Assembly: GCA_014238445.1 (NCBI GenBank) | Contig: JABABC010000082.1 | Coordinates: 1 to 5,271 of the forward strand | From: Coxiellaceae bacterium | GTDB taxonomy: Bacteria > Pseudomonadota > Gammaproteobacteria > Coxiellales > Coxiellaceae | Length of the DNA stretch: 5,271 nucleotides | Direction of reading: 5' to 3' | Shown here: one piece after another, positions 1-5,271 of the stretch | How positions within the stretch are numbered: position 1 is the stretch's first letter | Layout: each line of letters begins with the position of its first letter | Notes under the pieces: model-generated | What the model saw: the letters and a program-made list of their open reading frames with translations, nothing else | Told to the model about the DNA's origin: nothing | Database searches by the model: none | Position numbers and translations under genes: made by a program

Positions 1-65
1 AGTAAAAAAAAACAAAAAACGGCACTATATCTCACTCGAAACAAGCTGGTTCAGGCACAAAAAAA

Positions 66-83
66 AGCCACCCGAAGGTGGCT
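66..83 (-). terminator. Intrinsic terminator of the small membrane-protein gene
   Basis: Read on the minus strand, a perfect 7-bp stem (AGCCACC / GGTGGCT) encloses a TTCG tetraloop, and a run of T follows (complement of the A-run at 59-66). It lies about 22 bases past the stop codon of the minus-strand gene ending at 106. The UUCG loop closed by a C-G pair is an especially stable RNA hairpin, and stem plus U-tract is the standard Rho-independent design. On the plus strand no T-run follows the hairpin, so it should work in the minus direction only. Confidence 0.9.
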
Positions 84-105
84 CTTAAGTCATCCACTGA
101 GTGAA

Positions 106-483
106 TTAACCGTGAAAACCTACATACAGTAGTAGCAAACCAATCACTAAGGTGATAATACCACCCCACAATGGTGCTGTATTTTGATGCTTTTTCATCA
201 TGCTCACCCAAGCATGCACACACCATAAACGGAACACACCGGATAACAGTAGCAACCAACCGGTTAAAGTGACCACTAACTCCCACTGCCAAACCCACAC
301 ATTATGGCTCAGCACCACCCAAACACCCAGTAACAGCGGGATAATCCCTGCCACCATCTGAGAAGCAGCGTGCCCCACCAAATCTGATACAATTTGAGTC
401 GCATGATCGCGATTAGATAACACACCGAGTGCTAATAACACAAAAACGATCCCAAAAAACTGTCCGAAAAACACTGTATTCAT
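106..483 (-). CDS. Small four-helix integral membrane protein, function unknown
   Basis: This gene encodes a 125-residue protein that is almost entirely hydrophobic. Four likely transmembrane helices are visible at about residues 5-22, 43-60, 67-86 and 106-122. Short polar links separate them, including a charged stretch near 24-28 (SNRDH) and a basic one near 96-99 (MKKH). Conspicuous motifs are SHNVWV at 59-64 and a Gly-Trp start to helix 3 (GWLLLL, 75-80). It resembles small conserved bacterial membrane proteins of similar length that carry a HNVW-type motif, but I cannot attach a function or symbol. I chose the ATG at 483 because GGAGGG sits 7 bases upstream. An in-frame ATG at 498 would put that ribosome binding site inside the coding region. 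The gene stands alone, is transcribed away from ruvC and ends in a strong terminator. No catalytic motif is seen, so a structural or transport-accessory role in the inner membrane is only a guess. Confidence 0.85.
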   Translation of the reverse strand: MNTVFFGQFFGIVFVLLALGVLSNRDHATQIVSDLVGHAASQMVAGIIPLLLGVWVVLSHNVWVWQWELVVTLTGWLLLLSGVFRLWCVHAWVSMMKKHQNTAPLWGGIITLVIGLLLLYVGFHG

Positions 484-490
484 AACAAGA

Positions 491-496
491 CCCTCC
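491..496 (-). promoter_or_regulatory. Strong Shine-Dalgarno fixing the start of the 125-aa gene
   Basis: The minus strand reads GGAGGG here, followed by 7 bases and then ATG at 483. It is the best ribosome binding site in the window. It decides the start in favour of 483 over the in-frame ATG at 498, which has no such site ahead of it. Confidence 0.85.
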
Positions 497-499
497 ATG

Positions 500-545
500 G
501 TATTAAAAACAATATATTATCAAACAGTTACAATACACCTCTATT
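500..545 (-). promoter_or_regulatory. Possible promoter of the minus-strand membrane-protein gene
   Basis: This AT-rich stretch directly upstream of the minus-strand gene contains GATAAT (complement of 516-521), five of six matches to the sigma-70 -10 consensus, and overlapping TATATT and TAATAT variants. No convincing -35 box lies 16-18 bases upstream. The location and base composition fit a promoter, but the exact elements are uncertain. Confidence 0.3.
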
Positions 546-642
546 TTGATCAAATTTCCACCAAACCCTCCGCCGCACGAAAAAACCACAATAAGTTACG
601 CCTCGCCCTCACCAAAACATACTCATAACTCACTGAATTCGC

Positions 643-648
643 TACAAT
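643..648 (+). promoter_or_regulatory. Candidate -10 box for the ruv-tol operon
   Basis: TACAAT matches the sigma-70 -10 consensus TATAAT at five of six positions and lies 30 bases before the ruvC ATG, leaving a short leader. No good -35 hexamer is found at the expected distance (around 620-625). It is the best promoter candidate seen ahead of ruvC. No LexA-type CTGT-N8-ACAG operator is visible in the intergenic region, so SOS control is not supported by the sequence. Confidence 0.4.
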
Positions 649-678
649 ACCTACTCATTAACACCATTAAGGCTCAGG

Positions 679-1194
679 ATGACCACCATTATCGGCATTG
701 ACCCCGGCTCTCGATTAACCGGCTATGGCATTATCACCGACCACAAAGGCATTCAATGTGCCGTGGATTTTGGTGTCATCCGGACACAAGGGGAGGCACT
801 TAGCCAACGACTCCGGTCAATTCACCAACAACTGAACGCACTGTCTCAACAACATCACTTTGACGTGCTGGCTATCGAATCCGTCTTTTTTGCCAAAAAT
901 GCACAATCAGCCTTGAAACTTGGGCAAGCCCGGGGGGCTGCCATTGCTGCTCTAGCAGAAGATGACCTCCCCTGTTTTGAATACAGTCCACGCCAAGTCA
1001 AACAAGCTGTCGTTGGCTTTGGCGGTGCCAGTAAAGTGCAAATGCAACATATGGTGCGCTCTTTACTGAAGTTGCAACAAACACCCCCACCGGATGCTGC
1101 CGATGCCTTAGCGGTTGCACTTTGCCATTGCCATCAACAACGGTTAGCGCATACACTGAAGCGCTCACACATCACAGCTGGAGATGGCGCATGA
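679..1194 (+). CDS. ruvC: Crossover junction endodeoxyribonuclease RuvC
   Basis: RuvC is the Holliday junction resolvase. As a dimer it makes symmetric nicks in the junction held by RuvAB, completing recombinational repair in the cytoplasm. The 171-residue product compares with 173 in E. coli. The four acidic residues of the RNase H-like active site are present: Asp8 (GIDPGS near the N-terminus), Glu67 (AIESVFF), Asp139 and Asp142 (PPDAADALA). Phe70, in VFFAKN, matches the conserved aromatic residue that stacks on junction bases. The SPRQVKQAVVGFGGASK segment (103-119) is also typical. The ATG at 679 follows AAGG with 6 bases between and gives the family's N-terminus. RuvC is the first gene of the cluster, and its stop overlaps the ruvA start by 4 bases (ATGA). 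No yebC-like gene lies directly upstream, unlike the arrangement in E. coli and many relatives. Confidence 0.98.
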   Translation: MTTIIGIDPGSRLTGYGIITDHKGIQCAVDFGVIRTQGEALSQRLRSIHQQLNALSQQHHFDVLAIESVFFAKNAQSALKLGQARGAAIAALAEDDLPCFEYSPRQVKQAVVGFGGASKVQMQHMVRSLLKLQQTPPPDAADALAVALCHCHQQRLAHTLKRSHITAGDGA

Positions 1195-1793
1195 TTGGAC
1201 AACTACGCGGCCGGGTTATTTCACAAAAACCCCCGACTATTGTGCTCGATGTTCATGGTGTGGGTTATGAAATCCAATCCCCGATGAGCACCTGCTACCA
1301 CCTAAAAGAACAACTAGAAACCACCCTCTTAACACATTTGATTGTGCGTGAAGATGCCCAGATCCTCTATGGCTTCCTCACTGAAACGGAACGAGCACTC
1401 TTTAGAGCTCTGATTAAAGTGAATGGCGTTGGCCCTAAACTGGCGATAACTATTTTATCGGGCATGGAACCTCACCAGTTCATTCAAGCCATTGATCAAA
1501 ACAACACAGCCATCTTAGTGAACATCCCAGGCATTGGTAAAAAAACCGCTGAAAGACTCATCGTTGAAACACGTGACCGGCTCAAACAACTACGCATTGA
1601 CACACCTTCCTCACCAAGCTACGCCACATCACACAACCCCATCACACAAGATGCTCTGAGCGCACTCACAGCTTTAGGCTATAAACCCAATGAAGGGAAA
1701 CGCGCCGTTGAACAATGCCAAACACCCGATCAAACCACTGAGTCGTTAATTAAACAAGCCTTACAATACCTCGTGACAGGAGTCACACCATGA
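1191..1793 (+). CDS. ruvA: Holliday junction branch migration complex subunit RuvA
   Basis: RuvA binds the four-way junction as a tetramer or octamer and loads the RuvB motor. The product is 200 residues (E. coli 203). The N-terminal OB-fold domain covers about 1-64 and starts with the family signature MIGQLRG. The acidic pin that helps separate strands at the crossover is seen as Glu54-Asp55 in REDAQILYGF. Two helix-hairpin-helix motifs follow, VNGVGPKLA at 77-85 and NIPGIGKKTAERL at 111-123. A flexible linker runs from about 135 to 152, and the C-terminal three-helix RuvB-contact domain starts near 153 (QDALSALTALGY). I chose the ATG at 1191 because GGAG lies 7 bases upstream and because RuvA proteins begin this way; a longer reading frame from further upstream only overlaps ruvC. 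The stop overlaps the ruvB ATG by 4 bases, which fits translational coupling. Confidence 0.98.
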   Translation: MIGQLRGRVISQKPPTIVLDVHGVGYEIQSPMSTCYHLKEQLETTLLTHLIVREDAQILYGFLTETERALFRALIKVNGVGPKLAITILSGMEPHQFIQAIDQNNTAILVNIPGIGKKTAERLIVETRDRLKQLRIDTPSSPSYATSHNPITQDALSALTALGYKPNEGKRAVEQCQTPDQTTESLIKQALQYLVTGVTP

Positions 1794-2824
1794 ATGCTGA
1801 TATGCGCATGATTGACGCTGAACTGGATGCCTCTAACACGGATGAAACACGCATTGAGCGCAGCATACGCCCACACACATTAGATGACTATATCGGCCAA
1901 CCGGCCGTTAAAGGCCAAATGCGCATTTTTATTGATGCTGCTAAAAAACGTCAAGAAGCACTCGATCACACACTGATCTTCGGCCCACCTGGGCTTGGTA
2001 AAACCACCTTATCCAACATCATTGCTAATGAAATGGGTGTTGGGCTCAAACAAACCTCAGGTCCTGTCCTCGAAAAAGCCGGCGACTTGGCGGCTTTACT
2101 CACCAACTTAGAACCCCATGATGTACTCTTTATTGATGAGATCCATCGTCTCAGCGCTGTTGTGGAAGAAGTCCTATACCCCGCACTCGAAGACTTTCAA
2201 CTCGATATCATGATTGGTGAAGGGCCCGCAGCACGTTCCATTAAGCTCGACCTCCCTCCTTTCACCTTGGTTGGCGCAACCACACGTGCAGGCTTACTCA
2301 CATCTCCCTTACGTGATCGCTTTGGTATCGTGCAACGTTTAGAATTTTATTCACAAGAAGACTTGACCGCTATTGTTCAACGAGCTGCCGCGATTCTCCA
2401 TACACCCTGTGAAGCTGTTGGTGCTGATGAAATTGCCAAACGTTCTCGTGGCACACCACGCATAGCTAACCGCTTATTGCGTCGTGTTCGTGACTTCGCA
2501 GATATCCAAGGGGATGGTACCATCACTCAAGCACAAGCGGCTCAAGCACTGGATCTACTCAATGTGGATCATATGGGTTTTGATGTCATGGATCAAAAAG
2601 TCTTACTCAGTTTAATGGATAAATTTGATGGTGGCCCCGTTGGACTCGATACCATTGCAGCTGCGATTAGCGAAGAACGCGGCACCATTGAAGAGGTTAT
2701 TGAGCCCTATCTATTACAAGAAGGTTACCTATTACGCACGCCGCGAGGACGTATTGCTACATTAAAAGCTTATCAACACTTCAATCGCACACCCAACTCA
2801 AACGCAATAGAAACCACCTCATGA
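1790..2824 (+). CDS. ruvB: Holliday junction branch migration ATPase RuvB
   Basis: RuvB is the AAA+ hexameric motor that pulls DNA through the RuvA-bound junction using ATP. The product is 344 residues (E. coli 336). Features in order are Walker A GPPGLGKT at 65-72, Walker B LFIDEIHR at 113-120, sensor 1 GATTR at 162-166, the arginine finger Arg175 in SPLRDRFG, and sensor 2 in RGTPRIANR at 220-228. The C-terminal winged-helix DNA-binding domain begins around 265 and includes GGPVGLDTIA and EPYLLQEGYL. AGGAG lies 7 bases before the ATG at 1790. A second in-frame ATG at 1802 would remove only four residues from the variable N-terminus and has no better ribosome site. The gene sits between ruvA and ybgC with 4-base overlaps on both sides. 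Confidence 0.98.
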   Translation: MNADMRMIDAELDASNTDETRIERSIRPHTLDDYIGQPAVKGQMRIFIDAAKKRQEALDHTLIFGPPGLGKTTLSNIIANEMGVGLKQTSGPVLEKAGDLAALLTNLEPHDVLFIDEIHRLSAVVEEVLYPALEDFQLDIMIGEGPAARSIKLDLPPFTLVGATTRAGLLTSPLRDRFGIVQRLEFYSQEDLTAIVQRAAAILHTPCEAVGADEIAKRSRGTPRIANRLLRRVRDFADIQGDGTITQAQAAQALDLLNVDHMGFDVMDQKVLLSLMDKFDGGPVGLDTIAAAISEERGTIEEVIEPYLLQEGYLLRTPRGRIATLKAYQHFNRTPNSNAIETTS

Positions 2825-3234
2825 GCACAGCACCATCCTTCTCACTGCCGGTTACGATCTATGTTGCCGATACCGATGTCACTGGCGTGGTTTACCATGC
2901 CAACTACTTTCATTACTTTGAGCGCAGCCGATCAGCCTGGCTAGCGAAACTCGGCCTTCCACTAGAAGCACTGGCACAACAAGACACCCTGTTTGCTATT
3001 AAGTCTGCAACTATCGACTATATAAAGCCCCTACGCCTAGGACAAACCGCTCACTCCACCGCCCGAGTAACACGGAGCAAAGCCTGCTCACTGTGCTTCC
3101 ACCAAACGCTGATAGATCCCGAAAACCGGGACATTATCTATTGCAAAGCAGATATTTTAGTAGCATGCTTAGACACCTCGATGAAACCCAAACGTTTATT
3201 AACCACCTTAAGAGAATTGGCCCATGACGACTGA
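2821..3234 (+). CDS. ybgC: YbgC-type acyl-CoA thioesterase (hot-dog fold)
   Basis: The 137-residue product belongs to the 4-hydroxybenzoyl-CoA thioesterase / YbgC branch of the hot-dog superfamily, cytoplasmic enzymes that hydrolyse acyl-CoA thioesters. The signature near the N-terminus is clear: DTDVTGVVYHANYFHYFE (17-34). Asp19 corresponds to the catalytic Asp of the Pseudomonas 4-hydroxybenzoyl-CoA thioesterase, and the VVYHANY motif follows. The rest fits the single-domain family (E. coli YbgC has 134 residues). In many proteobacteria ybgC is the first gene of the tol-pal operon, and tolQ follows here. The true substrate cannot be read from the sequence. The ATG at 2821 overlaps the ruvB stop by 4 bases and lacks a recognisable Shine-Dalgarno sequence, so translation probably depends on ribosomes finishing ruvB. 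Confidence 0.95.
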   Translation: MSTAPSFSLPVTIYVADTDVTGVVYHANYFHYFERSRSAWLAKLGLPLEALAQQDTLFAIKSATIDYIKPLRLGQTAHSTARVTRSKACSLCFHQTLIDPENRDIIYCKADILVACLDTSMKPKRLLTTLRELAHDD

Positions 3235-3907
3235 CACTTCCATTTGGCACTTTATCATCCACGCTGACTTTATCGTTAAATGCGTGCTGATTCTATTAGC
3301 TGCAGCTTCAGTGTTTTCTTGGACAACGATTCTGCAACGTTTCTCCCTCTACGGACAAGCTCAACGTAACGCCAAACAATTTGAAAAACGGTTTTGGTCA
3401 GGCACCCACATGGATGAGCTCCATCGCGAGATTACCGCTGAAAATCATACACCAAAGGGCTTAGCCGCTATATTTTCAGCCGGTTATGACGAATATCAAA
3501 AGCTCAGCCAACACGCTGAAATATCACCCGATGCTGTTATCGAAGGTGTTGAGCGTTCTATGCGCCTCGCTAGCACGCAACACATTGAACAACTTGAAAA
3601 GAACCTATCTTTTTTGGCGACCGTAGGATCAACCAGCCCATACATCGGTCTATTTGGCACCGTGTGGGGTATTATGAATGCCTTTCGTTCACTCGGGCAA
3701 GTGCAACAAGCCAGCATTGCGATGGTAGCTCCCGGTATTTCTGAAGCCTTGATTGCCACCGCAATTGGCCTTTTTGCCGCTATTCCTGCTGTGATTGCCT
3801 ATAACCGCTTTTCCAATCAACTGGAACGCATCGAAACACAGTATGAGTCTTTTCAAGATGAGCTAACCCGCCTATTGCATCGCGACGCTCACCGCTTACA
3901 ACGCTAG
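3224..3907 (+). CDS. tolQ: Tol-Pal system proton-channel subunit TolQ
   Basis: TolQ is the pentameric inner-membrane stator of the TolQ-TolR motor, which uses the proton gradient to drive Tol-Pal work in outer-membrane constriction and stability. The 227-residue product (E. coli 230) has three membrane helices at about 15-36, 130-152 and 168-193. The large cytoplasmic loop lies between the first two. The TolQ/ExbB/MotA core motifs are PYIGLFGTVWGIM (139-151) and GISEALIATAIGLFAAIPA (171-189). Thr146 and Thr179 correspond to the pore threonines Thr145 and Thr178 of E. coli. ExbB is the main alternative by sequence, but the ybgC-tolQ-tolR context decides for TolQ. The ATG lies 11 bases inside the end of ybgC, preceded by a weak AAGAG. 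The TAG stop is part of the ribosome site of tolR. Confidence 0.96.
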   Translation: MTTDTSIWHFIIHADFIVKCVLILLAAASVFSWTTILQRFSLYGQAQRNAKQFEKRFWSGTHMDELHREITAENHTPKGLAAIFSAGYDEYQKLSQHAEISPDAVIEGVERSMRLASTQHIEQLEKNLSFLATVGSTSPYIGLFGTVWGIMNAFRSLGQVQQASIAMVAPGISEALIATAIGLFAAIPAVIAYNRFSNQLERIETQYESFQDELTRLLHRDAHRLQR

Positions 3908-3916
3908 GAGAACATC

Positions 3917-4378
3917 ATGAGTCTTCGATCTCGATCTTCACGCAAATCACGTCGTGGCTTTATGGCCGATATTAACGTTGTTCCCTACATCGATGTCATG
4001 CTAGTGCTGCTCGTGATCTTCATGATCACAACCCCTCTACTCACCCAAGGTGTCAATGTCAATCTACCCAAAACCAGTGCTAAAACCTTACCACCGAAAG
4101 AACAAATGCCGCTGATTATTAGTGTCACCCGCAGTGGCCAATACTTCTTAAATGTCGCACAAAATGCTAACCAAGCACTCAATGCCCAACAACTCATGAG
4201 CACTATTAATGCAAAGCTCACTGCTGCTGAAAAACGCCACCAACACTTAGATGTTTACGTTAAAGGTGACAAAGACGTTAAATATGGCACTGTCGTTCAA
4301 GCCATGGTATTACTCCAAAAAGCCGGCGCTGATCAAGTGGGGCTAATCACCGAAGACCCCTCTAATAAAAAACACTAA
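3917..4378 (+). CDS. tolR: Tol-Pal system protein TolR
   Basis: TolR is the single-span partner that sits as a dimer in the TolQ pore and reaches into the periplasm. The 153-residue product (E. coli 142) has a very basic cytoplasmic N-terminus (six Arg and one Lys within residues 4-13) and then ADINVVPYIDVMLVLLVIFM. Asp26 is the essential proton-carrying residue (Asp23 in E. coli). The membrane helix spans about 24-43. The periplasmic domain includes the family signature VKGDKDVKYGTVV (115-127) and ends with a charged tail. AGGAG, overlapping the tolQ stop, lies 6 bases before the ATG at 3917. The expected next gene, tolA, is absent: a minus-strand gene begins its stop codon within the last bases of tolR. 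No terminator hairpin with a T-run is seen just after the stop. Confidence 0.96.
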   Translation: MSLRSRSSRKSRRGFMADINVVPYIDVMLVLLVIFMITTPLLTQGVNVNLPKTSAKTLPPKEQMPLIISVTRSGQYFLNVAQNANQALNAQQLMSTINAKLTAAEKRHQHLDVYVKGDKDVKYGTVVQAMVLLQKAGADQVGLITEDPSNKKH

Positions 4379-5271
4379 GCTATACTAGAAGTACCAGCAC
4401 TGCTCATCGATGAGGGAGCGGGGGGACGCAAATCACTCTGACTAGGAAATAAAAAGCTGAAACTCACTGGCGAATTACGTGTCACACTGATAGCACTCCC
4501 AACTCTTTGTAATGTAGCAGCAACCCCGCCAGATAGTTTTGGATTAAGCACATTGGTACACAATGAACCCACATTCATTAACACACCTGTCACATAACTC
4601 GCCAGCAAAATAGGCCATAAGCCAGTTTCTGGATTCGTTTCAAAGCCTAGTTGCGTTGAATGAGGATCATTGGTCGCTGAATCCGTTAATGACACAGCTG
4701 GAGCACCTGTCAGCAAACACACTGTAAAAATACCCCAAGTAACCCCGTTTCGATATTCTGAGATAATAGACTCACCACCCCGACAAGACCACTCCACATT
4801 AAACGCTAATAGAATTGATACTCCCACTACTTCCACCATCACTTTTATACTGATAGGGCAAGTCGCATAATCTGATAGTACATCGCTCAATGCTTCTGAA
4901 ATCGATGAGTGCTCTGCGAATGAATATAGGAATGCGCCACATCCAATCAAAAACAAAGGCAACGAATATCTTGCTGTTGTCTTAACTGCTTCATCACTCA
5001 TGTCCGTTTCAACTACTAATAAAGCTTGCTCTAGATCAGACGGACCCTGCTGCTCATCACCCACAGAATGTAAAAAAAATTCACTTAGTTCAGAATACCT
5101 ATTACTTAAGAAACCAGGTAACTGAGCTAGCACGGACCATAGACCCATTATAATGCCACGTAATTGAGGCAGTGACTGAGCCGTTGCAACAGCTCGCATG
5201 AAATAGGCCAGCCACACTAAAGCTAAACCCAGATACTGATACTCCCCCCCCACTTCATCTCGAATATTATA
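4375..5271 (-). CDS. Unrecognised multi-pass membrane protein, 5' end outside window
   Basis: A minus-strand frame is open from the right edge to a TAG at 4375-4377, giving at least 298 residues. A GTG at 5253 could start a 292-residue product, but the frame stays open upstream of it to the edge, no clear ribosome site precedes it, and it forms part of a G-run. I therefore treat the gene as partial. Counted from the edge, hydrophobic stretches lie near 14-24, 103-118, 139-157, 177-194 and 217-234, so about five membrane segments are likely. An acidic, polar region (about 60-97, GDEQQGPSDLEQ and ETDMSDEAV) separates the first from the rest. The last 50 or so residues are rich in Ser, Pro, Thr and Ala, ending SSAGTSSIA. 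I do not recognise the family and see no catalytic motif. The gene faces tolR and overlaps its end by 4 bases. It could be a lineage-specific envelope protein or a secreted effector, but nothing in the sequence decides this. Confidence 0.75.
   Translation of the reverse strand, partial: YNIRDEVGGEYQYLGLALVWLAYFMRAVATAQSLPQLRGIIMGLWSVLAQLPGFLSNRYSELSEFFLHSVGDEQQGPSDLEQALLVVETDMSDEAVKTTARYSLPLFLIGCGAFLYSFAEHSSISEALSDVLSDYATCPISIKVMVEVVGVSILLAFNVEWSCRGGESIISEYRNGVTWGIFTVCLLTGAPAVSLTDSATNDPHSTQLGFETNPETGLWPILLASYVTGVLMNVGSLCTNVLNPKLSGGVAATLQRVGSAISVTRNSPVSFSFLFPSQSDLRPPAPSSMSSAGTSSIA
5244..5251 (-). repeat. G8 homopolymer in the unknown membrane-protein gene
   Basis: Eight C in a row on the plus strand read as eight G on the coding strand of the unknown membrane-protein gene (GTG GGG GGG GAG). 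A tract of this length is prone to polymerase slippage. A change of one base would shift the frame relative to anything encoded upstream of the window edge. It may also be a sequencing or assembly weak point. Confidence 0.8.

Noticed and set aside
1..132. Plus-strand frame open from the left edge to a TAG at 130-132, possibly the 3' end of an upstream gene
   Set aside because: It encodes a short, Lys-rich, low-complexity stretch, runs through the A-run and terminator hairpin of the minus-strand gene, and overlaps that gene's 3' end. This looks like chance.
484..678. Search for an SOS (LexA) box, a riboswitch or a small RNA in the ruvC upstream region
   Set aside because: No CTGT-N8-ACAG operator, no strong stem-loop and no terminator-like structure were found; only weak promoter-like hexamers and one short palindrome.
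1173..1183. CACAGCTGGAG, which occurs here and again near 4693-4703
   Set aside because: An 11-base match between two coding regions of a 5-kb window, with no extension on either side, is likely coincidence.
3496..3759. 87-codon minus-strand frame inside tolQ
   Set aside because: It is a shadow of the well-supported tolQ gene, as is the similar minus frame at 3985-4221 inside tolR.
4403..4414. 12-bp perfect palindrome CTCATCGATGAG shortly after tolR, considered as a terminator or operator
   Set aside because: It has no loop and no T-run on either strand, and it lies inside the coding region of the minus-strand gene. It is not a plausible intrinsic terminator, and there is no other support for function.
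4670..4870. 66-codon plus-strand frame
   Set aside because: It lies antisense inside the longer minus-strand membrane-protein gene, has no ribosome site of note and no recognisable features.

Overview
The window comes from the chromosome of a gammaproteobacterium of intermediate GC content. The evidence is a compact ruvC-ruvA-ruvB-ybgC-tolQ-tolR cluster, an order known from gammaproteobacteria such as pseudomonads and legionellae, and proteins that match the E. coli families closely in length and active-site spacing. The genus cannot be named from the sequence alone.

Layout. Bases 1-105 hold no gene that can be supported, only an intrinsic terminator (UUCG-loop hairpin plus U-run) serving the first gene. 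Bases 106-483 (minus strand) encode a small four-helix membrane protein of unknown function with a very good ribosome binding site. Bases 484-678 are a divergent intergenic region with promoter-like sequences on both strands and a 10-bp palindrome. From 679 to 4378 six plus-strand genes run almost without gaps: ruvC, ruvA, ruvB, ybgC, tolQ and tolR. The first four junctions are overlaps (4, 4, 4 and 11 bp), and tolR starts 9 bp after the tolQ stop. From 4375 to the right edge, a minus-strand gene for an unrecognised multi-pass membrane protein converges on tolR. Its stop codon overlaps the tolR stop, and its 5' end lies outside the window.

How the genes work together. RuvA, RuvB and RuvC form the machine that branch-migrates and resolves Holliday junctions during recombinational repair. 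YbgC is a hot-dog acyl-CoA thioesterase that commonly heads tol-pal operons. TolQ and TolR form the inner-membrane proton-driven motor of the Tol-Pal envelope system. The overlapping starts and stops suggest one polycistronic mRNA with translational coupling from the repair genes into the envelope genes.

No new system is evident. The points that merit a second look are that the usual tolR-tolA junction is absent, that an unknown membrane protein gene overlaps tolR tail to tail, and that this gene carries a run of eight G near the window edge.
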